A DNA stretch of 64,000 bases, taken from assembly GCF_902497875.1 (NCBI RefSeq), contig NZ_CABVHY010000012.1, positions 1 through 64,000 of the forward strand, read 5' to 3'. Origin of the DNA: Pseudomonas fluorescens (GTDB taxonomy: Bacteria; Pseudomonadota; Gammaproteobacteria; Pseudomonadales; Pseudomonadaceae). Position numbers and translations under genes: made by a program. The notes beneath the pieces are model-generated. The model was not told the DNA's origin. It did no database searches and saw only the letters and a list, made by a program, of their open reading frames with translations. This document shows positions 1 to 10,100 of the stretch, one piece after another; position 1 is the stretch's first letter, and each line of letters starts with the position of its first letter.

Positions 1-15
1 GAACGATAACGCGGT

Positions 16-786
16 TTAACGGGCACTCTGCCTCAACCCCGAACGCCCCGGTGCCAAGGCCAGCGCCAGTTGCGTGCGATTGTGCATCTGGGTCAGGCGC
101 AGCACTTGGGAGACATAAAGTTTCACGGTGTTTTCGGTGATACCCAGTTCACAGGCGATCTGATAGTTGGTTTGCCCCTTGCTCACCAGGCGGGCTACGT
201 CCAGTTGGCGCGGTGACAGCTGATTGAGGATGGCTGGAATCTCTGCGGGTTGCGTTTCGCTCGTAGCTCCCCGTCGAACCTCGTCGAGGTCTTGATAAAG
301 CGTGTCGATGGAATCGGCGAGGCTTTGCAGTTTCTGGTTCAACTGACTCAATTGAAGGTTTTTCACCCGCTCCTGCACGACCGCTTCCTGGCGCCGCAGG
401 CCTTCAAGCAATTCATTCAGATCGACAGGCTTCTGGTAGTAGTCGGCAACCCCGGCACGCAAGGCCTTGATCACTTGCTGTTTGTCAGACGCCCTGGTCA
501 GCATGATCGCTTCGAATGCTCGCTGGTTGCCGGCGAGCTCCTGCAGTGCCTGCACCAGTTGAATGCCGCCCGGTTCTGCCAGGTGCAAATCGAACAGCAC
601 CAGACCGATTTCAGGGTCCTCGCTAAACCGTTCGATGGCTTGCTTGCCGCAGGTGCAGGGAATGCAGCGGTAACCACTGCTTTCCAGAAACTTACAGAGT
701 TCTTCGACAATCAGCGGCTGATCGTCGACTACGAGCACTTTTATCAGAGAGTTAAGCTTGATCACGCGCGACTCCATGCTGAGCAA
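16..786 (-). CDS. pprB: LuxR-family response regulator, PprB-like
   Basis: Two-domain DNA-binding response regulator of 256 residues. The N-terminal receiver (about residues 15-130) has the acidic pair D21/D22, phosphoacceptor D66 in LFDLHL, and K119 in QKPVD. A short coiled linker (about 135-180) leads to a LuxR/NarL helix-turn-helix (about 190-245, LSPRQLDVARLVSKG then ITENTVKLYVSQVL). The next gene upstream on the same strand is a type IV prepilin peptidase. That pairing matches pprB-fppA of P. aeruginosa, where PprB activates Tad/Flp pili and adhesins, so the tad genes probably lie beyond the left edge. The family and domains are seen; the PprB identity is inferred from context and length. 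A start at the internal Met4 is also possible. Confidence 0.75.
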   Translation of the reverse strand: MLSMESRVIKLNSLIKVLVVDDQPLIVEELCKFLESSGYRCIPCTCGKQAIERFSEDPEIGLVLFDLHLAEPGGIQLVQALQELAGNQRAFEAIMLTRASDKQQVIKALRAGVADYYQKPVDLNELLEGLRRQEAVVQERVKNLQLSQLNQKLQSLADSIDTLYQDLDEVRRGATSETQPAEIPAILNQLSPRQLDVARLVSKGQTNYQIACELGITENTVKLYVSQVLRLTQMHNRTQLALALAPGRSGLRQSAR

Positions 787-887
787 ACCGAAGACTTATT
801 CTTCCTGCACCGACAGCCAATGGCTGTACACGCACTGAAAATAGACGCACTTTCTGACTGTGTACATAAAGTTCGCCACTCAGGCGG

Positions 888-1358
888 CTAATTGATCCAG
901 GCGACGGCCAGCAGCATCCCGACCAGAACGAACGGCGCAAAGGGTTGTTGTGTCGATTCTTTCGGATCGAGGTATTGCAGATGGGCTCTCAGTTTTTTGT
1001 TTATCAGCGGCCAGAGTCTGGGAGACATGAGTAGCCAGACAATACTGGCGATGCCCGCACCAATGAAGGTTCCCAACAGGTGCATGTTGTCGCTCGCCAA
1101 CCCCAGCGCTGCCATCAGTTTCACATCATCCGCCCCCAGGCGCCCCATTGTATAGCCAGGCAAGGTGAAGGCCAGCGCCAGCAAGAACGCCCCGACCCCC
1201 TGCTCTGCGCTCGCGCCCATCCAGGTGGTGCCGTTCCACAGCAAGTACACCAGGGCAATGACCGTCGCACCAAGGGTCAGACCATTGGCAATTTGGCGTT
1301 GCTGAATATCCTGCGCAGCGCAGAGAGCCAACCAGATAAATAGCATTAAGCTCTGCAT
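888..1358 (-). CDS. fppA: Type IV prepilin peptidase of the Tad/Flp type (A24 family)
   Basis: Short polytopic aspartyl protease of 156 residues that cleaves Flp prepilin leader peptides in the inner membrane. It keeps both catalytic aspartates of the A24 family: one after the first membrane helix (CAAQDIQQRQIAN) and one in the GADDVKLMAALG motif. It has about five hydrophobic helices and lacks the N-terminal zinc/methylase domain of PilD, as expected for FppA/TadV. The reading frame is open further upstream to 1553, but that extension has no hydrophobic or family character. I chose the ATG at 1358, where the first membrane helix begins. It lies 101 bp upstream of pprB on the same strand. Confidence 0.78.
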   Translation of the reverse strand: MQSLMLFIWLALCAAQDIQQRQIANGLTLGATVIALVYLLWNGTTWMGASAEQGVGAFLLALAFTLPGYTMGRLGADDVKLMAALGLASDNMHLLGTFIGAGIASIVWLLMSPRLWPLINKKLRAHLQYLDPKESTQQPFAPFVLVGMLLAVAWIN

Positions 1359-1474
1359 CAGGTAAAAAGCGTCCCTTTTTGTCTGAATGATTCTTTGCGG
1401 ACTTGATGGAGTACTTGTCAGGGTAGACGCACTGATGAAGGTAGGCCTCCCAAGAAAGCAAATAGCCGTCGGGG

Positions 1475-1596
1475 GGGAGGTAAAAAGATCGTCCGAGCGC
1501 GGCCCGAACTTGCCGCAGCTCCTACGCCGACCGGGTTCAGCCTGAATGATCAAATGTACACAGGTTCGTAGGAGCTGCCACAGGCTGCGATCTTTA
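1475..1596. repeat. REPIN, family A (GTAGGAGCTGCC...GGCTGCGATCTT)
   Basis: A degenerate inverted copy (gatcg...gccgcagctcctacg, to about 1529) faces a good copy (cgtaggagctgccacaggctgcgatcttt, 1567-1595). The pair lies in the gap between the DUF4136 lipoprotein gene and fppA. Confidence 0.7.
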
Positions 1597-1607
1597 TGGG
1601 GCTTCGA

Positions 1608-2159
1608 TTACCTCGGCGGGTAATTGGCCAATATCCTGGCCACGGTTGCGCGTACGGCGGTGCTGCGGTCTGCCGGGTTCGGCGTGTTACTGAGCGTTTG
1701 CTCGTCACTGCCTCGCCAGACCAGCTTGCCGTCCTTCGCATCCAGAAGGTCGATCTGAATGGTCGCGACCGTGTAGGTGATATTGCGGGTTTCGTACATT
1801 GGCGCTCCCCAGTAACCGTGCCATGGACTACCCCAGTAGCCGCCACCGTAGTTGGAGGTGACTTGTTGCTGACGAGTTTCGACGATCAGGTAGGTCTGCA
1901 CATTGAGGTCGCCTTTGGCGCCGGACGCCGGGCGCAATCCGCGTTGATCCAGCTGATCGCTGACCGCCTGGCGGATCCGCTGTTCGGTCAGATCGCTCTT
2001 GATCCGTGGATCGTCCGGGCGATATTGCAGCGCAGGTTCTTTCCAGCTCCAACTGCGGTAGGCAGCGAAGTCACGACTGGCATCGAAATCCTGGTTGACC
2101 TGGCTCTGGCAGGCGCCGAGCAGCACGGCGATAGCCAGTAAGGAAAGATGGCGGAACAT
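1608..2159 (-). CDS. DUF4136 lipoprotein
   Basis: Predicted outer-envelope lipoprotein of 183 residues. A signal peptide ends in the lipobox LLGAC with acylated C17, followed by a DUF4136 domain (DFAAYRSWSWKE, then [16 protein letters not shown], then LVWRGSDEQTL near the end). A Gly/Tyr/Trp-rich loop sits mid-domain. DUF4136 has no assigned biochemical function. It lies 42 bp downstream of a second gene of the same family on the same strand, and the two share the layout lipobox, AAYRSWxW, LDQRGLRP and a C-terminal VW.AS.E block. The pair is likely a tandem duplication transcribed together. Confidence 0.82.
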   Translation of the reverse strand: MFRHLSLLAIAVLLGACQSQVNQDFDASRDFAAYRSWSWKEPALQYRPDDPRIKSDLTEQRIRQAVSDQLDQRGLRPASGAKGDLNVQTYLIVETRQQQVTSNYGGGYWGSPWHGYWGAPMYETRNITYTVATIQIDLLDAKDGKLVWRGSDEQTLSNTPNPADRSTAVRATVARILANYPPR

Positions 2160-2201
2160 GATGACTCTCCGGTTGAAGACATGAACCTGTGGGGGATGGC
2201 C

Positions 2202-2834
2202 TTAATTAGGAGGATACGCCGACATGGCCTTTTCCACAGCTTCGCGTAATGCATCGGCGCGCGCGCTCATGCTGCCCTGGCTGCTGGTTTCGGCGCTGGC
2301 GCTCCACACTGGCTGGCCACTCGCAGCGTCGAACAGGTCGAGCCGCACCACCACCACTTGCACCTCGTAGGTGCGCACGATCGGCACCGTGTTGTATATC
2401 CCGTAACCGCTGCCGTAACGGTTATACCCGCCATAGCCATAACCGCCATAACCGCCATAACCGCCATAACCGTAATCGTCTCGCACCTGACGCAGGCGGG
2501 TTTCCAGGCGCACATCGGCGCTGACCCACAAGTCCGCCGGGCGGTTGTCATGCAACGGGCGCAAACCACGTTGATCGAGGCCATTGCTGACCGCTTCAGC
2601 GATCTGCGCTGAATCAGCCCATGCCGAGCCCGCGGGCAAATGCCCGTTAAGCCAGGCCCAACTGCGGTAACGAGCGTAGTCTCGTTGTGGTGCCGGGTAG
2701 GCGCTACTGTCGAAGGTGTTGGCCGCCTGCGGCGGCGCGGGCGGAATCGGCTTGGAGCTGGCGACATAAGGATTACTGCCCTGACAAGCGCCCAGCCCCA
2801 GGCACAACAGGATTAATCCGAGACGGCGTTTCAT
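2202..2834 (-). CDS. DUF4136 lipoprotein with Gly-Tyr repeat
   Basis: Paralogue of the neighbouring DUF4136 lipoprotein, 210 residues. The lipobox LGLGAC places the acylated cysteine at residue 17. The family block [10 protein letters not shown] and the LDQRGLRPL segment are conserved. A long Gly-Tyr run ([20 protein letters not shown]) is inserted mid-domain and encoded by 9-bp tandem repeats. An upstream open extension to 3047 overlaps cmoM and has no signal sequence, so I start at the ATG at 2834. Its function is unknown; the Gly-Tyr stretch suggests a flexible surface loop whose length may vary between strains. Confidence 0.8.
   Translation of the reverse strand: MKRRLGLILLCLGLGACQGSNPYVASSKPIPPAPPQAANTFDSSAYPAPQRDYARYRSWAWLNGHLPAGSAWADSAQIAEAVSNGLDQRGLRPLHDNRPADLWVSADVRLETRLRQVRDDYGYGGYGGYGGYGYGGYNRYGSGYGIYNTVPIVRTYEVQVVVVRLDLFDAASGQPVWSASAETSSQGSMSARADALREAVEKAMSAYPPN
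2429..2475. repeat. 9-bp tandem repeat (CCGCCATAA) inside the DUF4136 gene
   Basis: Four to five near-perfect copies of ccgccataa in tandem, read on the minus strand as repeated Tyr-Gly-Gly. The unit is a multiple of three, so copy-number change would keep the frame. Confidence 0.85.
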
Positions 2835-2875
2835 TTCGCTCTCCACTAACATAGTGGCCTGTGTGGCTAGACCGC

Positions 2876-3625
2876 TTAAACCGGACGGCAGATCCAGTGC
2901 AAATAGCGTCCAAGTCCGATAAAGCTTGGGTGACGACGATGGGCCAGCTCCATTTCCAGCAAATCCAGCAACTCGGCGCGGGCCTGGAATTCCACCGGCA
3001 TATAGTCGTGAAAAACCCGTACCCCACTCTGGGTTTCGACCGTCCACAGGCTTTCAAGTTGCGCGGCCAATTCGCGCGGATCAAGCGGCTGCTGTGGCGT
3101 CAGGCTCTGCTTTTCACCGGCCATATCGTTCTTGCGCATCTTGCGGAAGTGGCCCTTGAGCAGATTGCGGTAAATCAGCGCATCACGGTTGTAGAACGCC
3201 AGCGACAGCCAGCCGTCCTTGGTGGTCAATTGATGCAGCACCGGCAAGATTGCATGGGGTTCGGCCAGCCATTCCAGCACTGCGTGGCATAGCACCAGAT
3301 CGTAAGGTTCGGTGAGCTGCCCGAGCAGCTCCTGCCAGGGCGCCTGAATGAAGGTCGCGGTCTGCCCGGCTTCGGCGAAACGCTGGCGCGCGCCTTCGAG
3401 CATCGGTTCGGCAGGTTCGGCCAGTGTCACCTGATGCCCGCGCTGGGCCAGCCACAAGGACATATGACCCAACCCTGCGCCGATATCCAGCACCCGTAGC
3501 GGGCGGTCCGGCAAGGTTTCAGCCAGATCGGCCTGGAGCACCGCGAGGCGAATTGCGCCTTTGGCTCCGCCGTAGATTTTTTCGGCGAAACGAGTCGCCA
3601 ACTGATCGAAATGACGATCACCCAT
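2876..3625 (-). CDS. cmoM: tRNA 5-carboxymethoxyuridine methyltransferase CmoM
   Basis: Class I SAM-dependent methyltransferase of 249 residues. It is predicted to methylate 5-carboxymethoxyuridine at the wobble position of tRNA to the methyl ester mcmo5U. The N-terminal [21 protein letters not shown] block is the recognisable CmoM/SmtA start, followed by the SAM motif [16 protein letters not shown] and the motif IV region [13 protein letters not shown]. The ATG at 3625 overlaps the stop of the upstream pyrophosphohydrolase gene by one base (TGATG), so the two are translationally coupled. A TTG one codon earlier is less likely as the start. Confidence 0.85.
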   Translation of the reverse strand: MGDRHFDQLATRFAEKIYGGAKGAIRLAVLQADLAETLPDRPLRVLDIGAGLGHMSLWLAQRGHQVTLAEPAEPMLEGARQRFAEAGQTATFIQAPWQELLGQLTEPYDLVLCHAVLEWLAEPHAILPVLHQLTTKDGWLSLAFYNRDALIYRNLLKGHFRKMRKNDMAGEKQSLTPQQPLDPRELAAQLESLWTVETQSGVRVFHDYMPVEFQARAELLDLLEMELAHRRHPSFIGLGRYLHWICRPV

Positions 3626-3927
3626 CAACTGAACCTCCGTTCACTGTCCGCCAGCTTGCTGCGTACCACCTGCTCCATGTCCAGCCCCAGCTCGCTGCAC
3701 AGCAGCAATAGATAAAGCACGATGTCGCCGACTTCCTGCCCGGCATGGGCAAGTTTTTCCGCCGGCAATTGCCGCGACTGGTCCTCGCTGAGCCACTGGA
3801 ATATTTCGACCAGTTCAGCCATTTCCACGCTGGCAGCCATGGCCAGGTTTTTCGGGCTGTGGAATGGGCGCCAGTCGTTACGGTCGCGGATGGCGTGCAG
3901 GCGTTCGGTCAGTTCGTCTAGGTTCAT
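3625..3927 (-). CDS. MazG-like nucleotide pyrophosphohydrolase
   Basis: All-helical NTP pyrophosphohydrolase of 100 residues, probably house-cleaning of non-canonical or excess dNTPs. The metal-binding pattern is visible as ExxE (SVEMAELVEIFQWL) and ExxD (AGQEVGDIVLYLLLL). The length fits the single-domain MazG/dCTPase group. The initial WRPFHSPKNLAMA segment is also typical. It is the first gene of a two-gene unit with cmoM. The exact substrate cannot be read from the sequence. Confidence 0.8.
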   Translation of the reverse strand: MNLDELTERLHAIRDRNDWRPFHSPKNLAMAASVEMAELVEIFQWLSEDQSRQLPAEKLAHAGQEVGDIVLYLLLLCSELGLDMEQVVRSKLADSERRFS

Positions 3928-4010
3928 CGGGCTCTCCTGAAGGCGTATAGCTTCGGGCGGATGGAGAATGAAGGCAAGCGCCGAGCATTATTGCTGTCGC
4001 TTCGCGACAG

Positions 4011-4077
4011 ATCGCGAGCAGGCTCGCTCCCACACGTACTGTCACGCTCTGGAGGGAGCGAGCCTGCTCGCGATAGC
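4011..4077. repeat. REPIN, family B (CGCGAGCAGGCTCGCTCCCAC)
   Basis: Two inverted copies (atcgcgagcaggctcgctcccac and gggagcgagcctgctcgcgat), about 20 bp apart, lie immediately after the pbpC stop codon and could form a hairpin in its mRNA tail. Confidence 0.85.
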
Positions 4078-4080
4078 GGA

Positions 4081-6507
4081 CTAATCAACAACACCGAACT
4101 CAACCCGAGCCGTCTGCCCGCCTTCATCCAGCACACTGAGCTGATATCGCCCCAACTGATCGAAGGTCGCATTGATGCTGTCCTGATTGGCGCTGTCGCC
4201 CAGCGGTGCGCCATTGATGAACCACCAGCGCCGTCCGCTGCCGCCCAGGGCCGAGAGCTTCAAGCGCAATAGCTCCTGACTGGCGGCCGGGCGCCGCAGT
4301 TGGTCGCCTTCACGCACGCCGACAATCGATATGGGTGACGCGGCCGACAGCATCGGCCCTGGGCATTCTGGATCGTTGGCGGGCAAGCGTGCTTCACGAC
4401 GTTCCACCCTTGGCAACCAGGGTTCCAATGGTGCCGGCCATAAGGCGATGTCACGCGCCACGGCACCCGGGCATTTGGCGTCGACCCGCAAGCCCTTGGC
4501 GTTGACCCAGACTTTTTCCAGCAAGCCGATGCTCAGTGGCTGGTCCAACGCCTGCAAGGTCGGTGGCGTGGTGCCGTCCAGGGTCCAGGCGAATCGCTGG
4601 CGCCGACAATTGGGGTCGCTACGGTTCATGGGCTGGCCCAATGGCCAACAGATTGCCGCCACGCCGACGTTCATCGGCACCGGTTGTACCGCAGCGCTGA
4701 CTCCGCGCTGGCTGTCGCGGTTGATCAATACGTCGTGGACTTGCAGCATCAGCGGCGCTGCCGAGGCCAGGCCGAACTGCCCCGGCACCGGGGTGCCGTC
4801 CGGACGGCCGATCCAGATGCCGATCAGGTACCGCGGGCCGACGCCAATCGCCCAGGCATCACGAAAACCGTAGCTGGTACCGGTTTTCCAGGCCAGCACC
4901 GGGCGTTGCACCAGCTCGGCACGGGGGTCGCGATCGGGTCGCGCCTGGCCGCTGAGAATCCGCCGCACGATCCATGCCGAGCCCGGTGACAACAAGGGTC
5001 GCTCACGCAGTACATCGTCCGGTTGCAAACGAATGCTGGCGCTCTTGCCACCACGGGCGAAAGCGCTGTAACCACTGACCAGGTCCTCCAGTCGGCTGCC
5101 AGCCCCGCCGAGAATCAGCGACAAATTCGGCTCAGCCAATGCCGGCAGTGCCAGCGGTACTCCACCAATGCGCATCTCGGCAGCAAAGCGCTTCGGCCCG
5201 TAGGCTTCGAGCAGTTGCACTGCAGGCAGGTTCAGCGATGTAGCCAGCGCGGTACTGGCCGGCACGGCGCCGCTGAAGCCCATGGAAAAATTGCCCGGCC
5301 GATAGTCGCCGTAGCGACGCGGCACGTCCTGCAGCATTGATTCGGAATGGATCAGCCCGGCGTCCATGGCCATGCCGTAGAGGAAGGGTTTGAGGGTCGA
5401 TCCCGGCGAACGCATGGCGCTGATCATGTCCACATGACCAAAGCGCCTGGCGTCGTTGATGTCCACCGAACCCAGGTAGGCGCGTACTGCCATGGTCTCT
5501 TCTTCGACCACCAGAATCGCTGCAGACGTATGCTCCGGCAAGCGCGCGCGCCAACCCAGCAGCAAGTCTTCAAGACGTCGCTGCAAGGTCGCGTCGAGGG
5601 TGGTGCGGATCAGCGGCGGGCTGTCCGCTCGGTTCAGGCGTCGCGCCAATAACGGCGCGAGGCTTGGTTCCAGTCGCGGCGCCAGCAGCAGGGGTTCTTC
5701 CAGCGCTTCGTCGACCGCTGACTGCGGCCAGACCTGGAACTGCGCCAGACGCCGCAGGACTTTGTCCCGGGCCACTTGAGCCCGCGCCGGATGGCGGTCC
5801 GGGCGCAAGCGGCTCGGCGCCTGGGGCAGAACCGCCAGCAGCGCCGCTTCGGCGTGGGTCAGCTGCTGCGGTGATTTGCCCAGATACGCCCAACTGGCCG
5901 CTGCCACGCCTTGCAACGTGCCACCGAACGGCGCGCGGTTGAGGTACAGGTTGAGGATCTGATCCTTGGACAGGTGCCATTCCAGTTGCGCGGTGCGCCA
6001 GAGTTGCCGCAACTTGCCGAACAACGTGCGCGAGTGCGGATCAAGCAATCGCGCAACCTGCATCGACAACGTGCTGCCACCCGACAGGACACGGCCGCCA
6101 GTAAGGTTCTGCCATGCGGCACGGCCCAACGCCAACGGGTTCACGCCGGGGTGTTGGTAGAACCAGCGATCTTCGTAGGTCAGCAGGGCATCGAGGTAAT
6201 ACGGCGAGATCTGGCGGGTCTCCACCGGATAGCGCCACACACCATTGGCATCGGCGAAGCGCCACAGCGGCGTGCCGTCTTCGGCCAGCACTACCCGCGC
6301 CAGATCGTCCCGGGGCAAGGGCAGCGGCCAGAGGCGGTCGGCGAGCCAGAGCAGCGCGATCAACAGCAACAAGCAGCCTGAAACCCACCGCAGAAATCTG
6401 CCCCAGCGAGATCCCCATGCCCTGCCTGACACACCGAGCCGTCCCGTTCGCAGGCAAACCCACTGCCACAGGGATCGCAGAGGCTGGGTAACTAATCGCA
6501 AATTCAA
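4081..6507 (-). CDS. pbpC: Penicillin-binding protein 1C
   Basis: Bifunctional class A penicillin-binding protein of 808 residues. One membrane anchor (about 40-58) is followed by a GT51 glycosyltransferase domain with catalytic E112 in YEDRWFYQHPGVNP. The transpeptidase domain has the SxxK nucleophile S370-T-L-K373, S424-L-N426, and K541-T-G-T-S. The C-terminal region (about 720-808) matches the BiPBP_C domain of PbpC. It polymerises and may crosslink peptidoglycan in the periplasm. The alpha-2-macroglobulin gene on the same strand is its classic partner; here the two are separated by a plus-strand small gene. No key residue is missing. Confidence 0.93.
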   Translation of the reverse strand: MNLRLVTQPLRSLWQWVCLRTGRLGVSGRAWGSRWGRFLRWVSGCLLLLIALLWLADRLWPLPLPRDDLARVVLAEDGTPLWRFADANGVWRYPVETRQISPYYLDALLTYEDRWFYQHPGVNPLALGRAAWQNLTGGRVLSGGSTLSMQVARLLDPHSRTLFGKLRQLWRTAQLEWHLSKDQILNLYLNRAPFGGTLQGVAAASWAYLGKSPQQLTHAEAALLAVLPQAPSRLRPDRHPARAQVARDKVLRRLAQFQVWPQSAVDEALEEPLLLAPRLEPSLAPLLARRLNRADSPPLIRTTLDATLQRRLEDLLLGWRARLPEHTSAAILVVEEETMAVRAYLGSVDINDARRFGHVDMISAMRSPGSTLKPFLYGMAMDAGLIHSESMLQDVPRRYGDYRPGNFSMGFSGAVPASTALATSLNLPAVQLLEAYGPKRFAAEMRIGGVPLALPALAEPNLSLILGGAGSRLEDLVSGYSAFARGGKSASIRLQPDDVLRERPLLSPGSAWIVRRILSGQARPDRDPRAELVQRPVLAWKTGTSYGFRDAWAIGVGPRYLIGIWIGRPDGTPVPGQFGLASAAPLMLQVHDVLINRDSQRGVSAAVQPVPMNVGVAAICWPLGQPMNRSDPNCRRQRFAWTLDGTTPPTLQALDQPLSIGLLEKVWVNAKGLRVDAKCPGAVARDIALWPAPLEPWLPRVERREARLPANDPECPGPMLSAASPISIVGVREGDQLRRPAASQELLRLKLSALGGSGRRWWFINGAPLGDSANQDSINATFDQLGRYQLSVLDEGGQTARVEFGVVD

Positions 6508-6605
6508 ACCGGCAAACCTCTATGCTTCAGGGAACTCGCCAGCACACATGATGGCCCAAGGCTCAGGTCTGGTATCAACGCCAACTCTCTCATCAGGATG
6601 CACAC

Positions 6606-6899
6606 ATGCAGGTAGAAAGCTTTTTCGAATGGCTCGGCCAGGCACTCGGCTCAGTCATCCGGTTTATCGTCGATGGCCTCAGTGGATTGTTCAATCTCCT
6701 GGCCAACGCTGGCAGCAATTTCGTAGAAGGGCTATCGCGCACACTCGGCATGGACGCCTCGATCATCAGCATCATCGCTTTGATCGTCGGCCTGATGCTG
6801 TTGTACTCGGCCATCCGCGCCTTTATGCGGGCCTCGATCATCATGGGAATTATCTGGCTGATGTTGGGGTTGTGGTTGTTGAGCTGGATTATTCATTGA
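6606..6899 (+). CDS. Small membrane protein of unknown function
   Basis: A 97-residue protein that I do not recognise. It has an amphipathic N-terminal half (FFEWLGQALGSVIRFIVDGLSGLF) and two strong membrane helices at about 52-70 (SIISIIALIVGLMLLYSAI) and 77-96 (IIMGIIWLMLGLWLLSWII), separated by the basic segment RAFMR. It is divergent from pbpC and convergent with the macroglobulin gene. The coding signal is reasonable: clean ATG, coherent hydrophobic pattern, stop before the REP element. It could be a partner of the flanking cell-envelope genes, but that rests on position only. Confidence 0.6.
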   Translation: MQVESFFEWLGQALGSVIRFIVDGLSGLFNLLANAGSNFVEGLSRTLGMDASIISIIALIVGLMLLYSAIRAFMRASIIMGIIWLMLGLWLLSWIIH

Positions 6900-6924
6900 A
6901 CCAAATCATCAGACCGGCCGCGAT

Positions 6925-7093
6925 CTGTGGCGAGGGGGCTTGCCCCCGCTCGGGTGCGCAGCAGCCGCAAAACCTGTGAATGCGGTGCGCCTGACAAAAT
7001 GTGATTGTAGGTTTTAGGGCCGCTTCGCGCCCCAACGGGGCGGTGCGGCGTTCCGACAAGCCCCCTCGCCACAGGAAGCCCCCTCGCCACAGA
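6925..7093. repeat. REPIN, family C (TGTGGCGAGGGGGCTTGCCCCC)
   Basis: One copy (ctgtggcgagggggcttgcccccg) faces two adjacent inverted copies (aagccccctcgccacag, twice) across a spacer of about 110 bp. It fills most of the 212-bp gap between the small membrane protein and the macroglobulin gene. Confidence 0.82.
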
Positions 7094-7111
7094 TTCCGCG
7101 CCTTGCCCCGA

Positions 7112-10100
7112 TTACCTCCCCTTGATCACCATCTGCGGTGGAGTTTCACCCACTGCCTGCCAGTTCGGCCGGTACATCGACTCTACTTGCGGCGGCGGCA
7201 CCCGGTAGGTGCCCGGCGTGACGGCTCGCGCCAGGTACAGCAAGTGCGTGGTGCCGTAGCCGTCCAGGTTCATCGCCGCGACGTAACGGTCATCACGGAA
7301 TTCCTGATGCTTGAGGCTGGCGTTCTGCATTGATTCGCGCCATTCCTTGACCTTGCTGCTGGCGTTTTCCAGGCTCGCGGCACTCTGGGCCAGATTCTGG
7401 TTTTCCAGCTCCAGGCCCGCCGGCAGCAAGTCCACCACCAGGGCGTCCGGCACTCGCTGTTTGGCGCTGACCGTCAAGTGCACCAGTACCAGATCACCGC
7501 TAACCAAGGCCTTGAGATTCAACGGCTGGCCATTCATGCCCAGGTACTCGCGACGAATGCTCAGGTTCACGCCAGCGGCGACCGGTGCCTGCTGTGGGTA
7601 ACCGGAAAGGGTCAACTGCTGGTACACCGGCTCGCTGCCTTCGTTGTGCAGGGTCAACGGCGAAGCCAGCAACGCACCTTCGAGTTTCAGGCCTGGCTGG
7701 TTATTGCTCAGCCCACGGGTTTCACCGCCACTGTGCAATTGCGCAGTCCAGCTGGCTTCAGGTTTGCCCAGCAAGCCACGACCGGCGAGGAACAGCGAGT
7801 TGCGCTCCTGGGTCGACAGGTATTGGCTGGCGGCCAGCTGATCGGACAACTCGAACAGACGCTCCTCACGTTTGCCTTTGGCCAAGTCGTTTTCTTCGAG
7901 CAGTGCCAGGATCAGCGCCTGATCGCGCAGCGGACTACCGTAATCGGCAAGCCAGTCCTTGCTGTTGCGGGACGCCGCCAACCCCGCGATCAAGGCCTGA
8001 TCGGCACGCGGCTGGTCGCCCATTTTCTGCAGGGCGATGGACAGTTGCACCAGCGGCAGGCCGGAACGGGCATCGCTGCGACGCTCGAACAGACTGCGCA
8101 GCGCGCCCAATGGCGCCTGTTGGCTGCGGGCCAATACCAGCCCGGCATACGCTTGCACCGCGAAGCGCGTGTGCTCGGCGTTTTCGCTGTAGTTCACTTC
8201 GATCAGGTTGCGCTCCTGCAGATAACGCAGCAGCCGCTCGCTGGCTTTTTTCAGCGCCTCGGGCGGCACCGCGAAACCTTGCTCGCGAGCACGCAACAGG
8301 AAGTCGCTGACATAGGCTGTCAGCCAGTACTCTTCCTCACCATCAGCGCCCCACAGACCGAAGCTGCCGTTGTAACGCTGCATGCCCAGCAGGCGTTCGA
8401 TGCCCAGCTCGATCTTGCGCTTGCGCTCGGCATCCGGTTCGCCTTCCAGGCCCAAGCGTTTGAGGCTCGCGGCATCGGCATAGAGCGACGGATACAGGCC
8501 GCTGGCAGTTTGCTCCAGGCACCCATAGGGATAGGCCTTGAGCGCACGGATTTGTTCGCCAAGGTTCAGTGGTGGGCGGCTCGACAGGCTGAGCAGGGCT
8601 TCAAGTCCGGAGGGTTCGAAAGCCGCCAGTTCAGCTTCCGGCAACTCCCACGGCTGATCCTTGAGCACCGCGCGGTAATGTCTGAGCATCGCCGGATAGG
8701 CCGGACGCACACCCAGGGTCCACTCGCGGGTAAAGGGTGGCAGGCTCTCCCCCGGCAGGTCGAGGCCATTGACCAGCACTTTGACTTTACCCTGGCCCAA
8801 ACCGCCGAGTGCTTGCACCGGAATCTGCAAGGTAGTGCGTTGCCCCTGGGTCAGTTGTACGTTGTGGCTCGCTTCACCGAGCAGGCCCAACTGGCCCTCG
8901 GCACTCAGTTGCACCATGAGCTTCTGCGCTTTGCCCGAGAGGTTCGACAGGTCCAGAGCCAGGGTCGTCTGGTCACCACCGGCGAGGAAGCGCGGTGCCG
9001 AGAGTTCGGCAATCAGCGGCGCGGCGATCACCGTTTTACCTTCGGCCATGCCATAACGATCATCGGTCCAGGCCTGGGCCATCAAGCGCAGTTCGCCGTT
9101 GAAGTCCGGGATCTCGACGCTGACTTCGCCCTCACCCTGCTCGTTCAGGGTCACCGGTGCGCTTTGCAGGGCAACGATGGTCACGCTGGTGTCCGGGCGC
9201 TTGCCGCCCTTGGCCAGTGCCGCGTCACCACCGAACGCCAGGCTGGCCAAACGGCCCTGCCCGGCCTCGATCAGTTGCCCATAGATATCCAGCTGGTCAG
9301 CGCCGTAGGCTTTGCGACCGAACAGGCTCGAGTACGGATCCGGGGTTGGGTATTCGGTGATATTGAGGATGCCCACGTCCACTGCGGCCAGCAGCACATG
9401 CACTTGTTTCGGCACGCTGCCGTCAGCATTTTTCGCCTGAATCTTCACCGTCAGCGGCTGTTTCGGACGCATTTTTTCCGCTGCGCTCAGGGTCAGGCCG
9501 AGTTTGCGCTGGGTCCTGTCCAAGGGCAGATGCAGTACGCCGACCGCACGTTTAGGGGTGATGTTGGCCTTGCGCTCACCGGGACGAATCACCAGCGCGC
9601 TGATATACAGGTCATGCCGCGACCATTTCGGATCAAGCTTGACCTCGAAACTTTTGCCTTCGGCCGGCACGTCGATTTCCTGCCACCACAACGGGCCGTC
9701 AGCGGACTCCACCAGCAGATAGCCTTGGCCGGCAGCCGGTGGGGTGACGGTCACATTGGCGGTGTCACCATCGGCATAGGCGGGTTTATCCAGTGCCAGT
9801 TTGACTTGGTCCGGACGTACTGCGCCGCCTTCGGCGTTGTCCTGGGAGCGGTAGCCGGCCCAGAAGCGCAAGCTGCTGACTAGGCCCGTCTGCGGGTCTT
9901 CGACTTCGACGCGGTACGGGCCCCACTCCACCGGGAAGCTGACTTTCGCGGTATCTCCGGCCTTGATGCTGATGGTTTCTTCGTCAAGGTTGAGGAATTT
10001 TTCGTTGAAGTGATAGCTCCAGCCATCGTTCTCCGAGTAGTTCCAGTAGTAGTCACGGCGCTCACGCACCAGGCGCACCTTGAGGTTGTCCGCGGCCAGT

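Noticed and set aside
2429..2475. CRISPR-like short repeats
   Set aside because: Uninterrupted 9-bp tandem units with no spacers, encoding Gly-Tyr residues in a real gene.
7478..9883. An 801-codon plus-strand frame
   Set aside because: It is antisense to the macroglobulin gene, rich in Gln/Arg/His as expected for a shadow frame, and has no domain.
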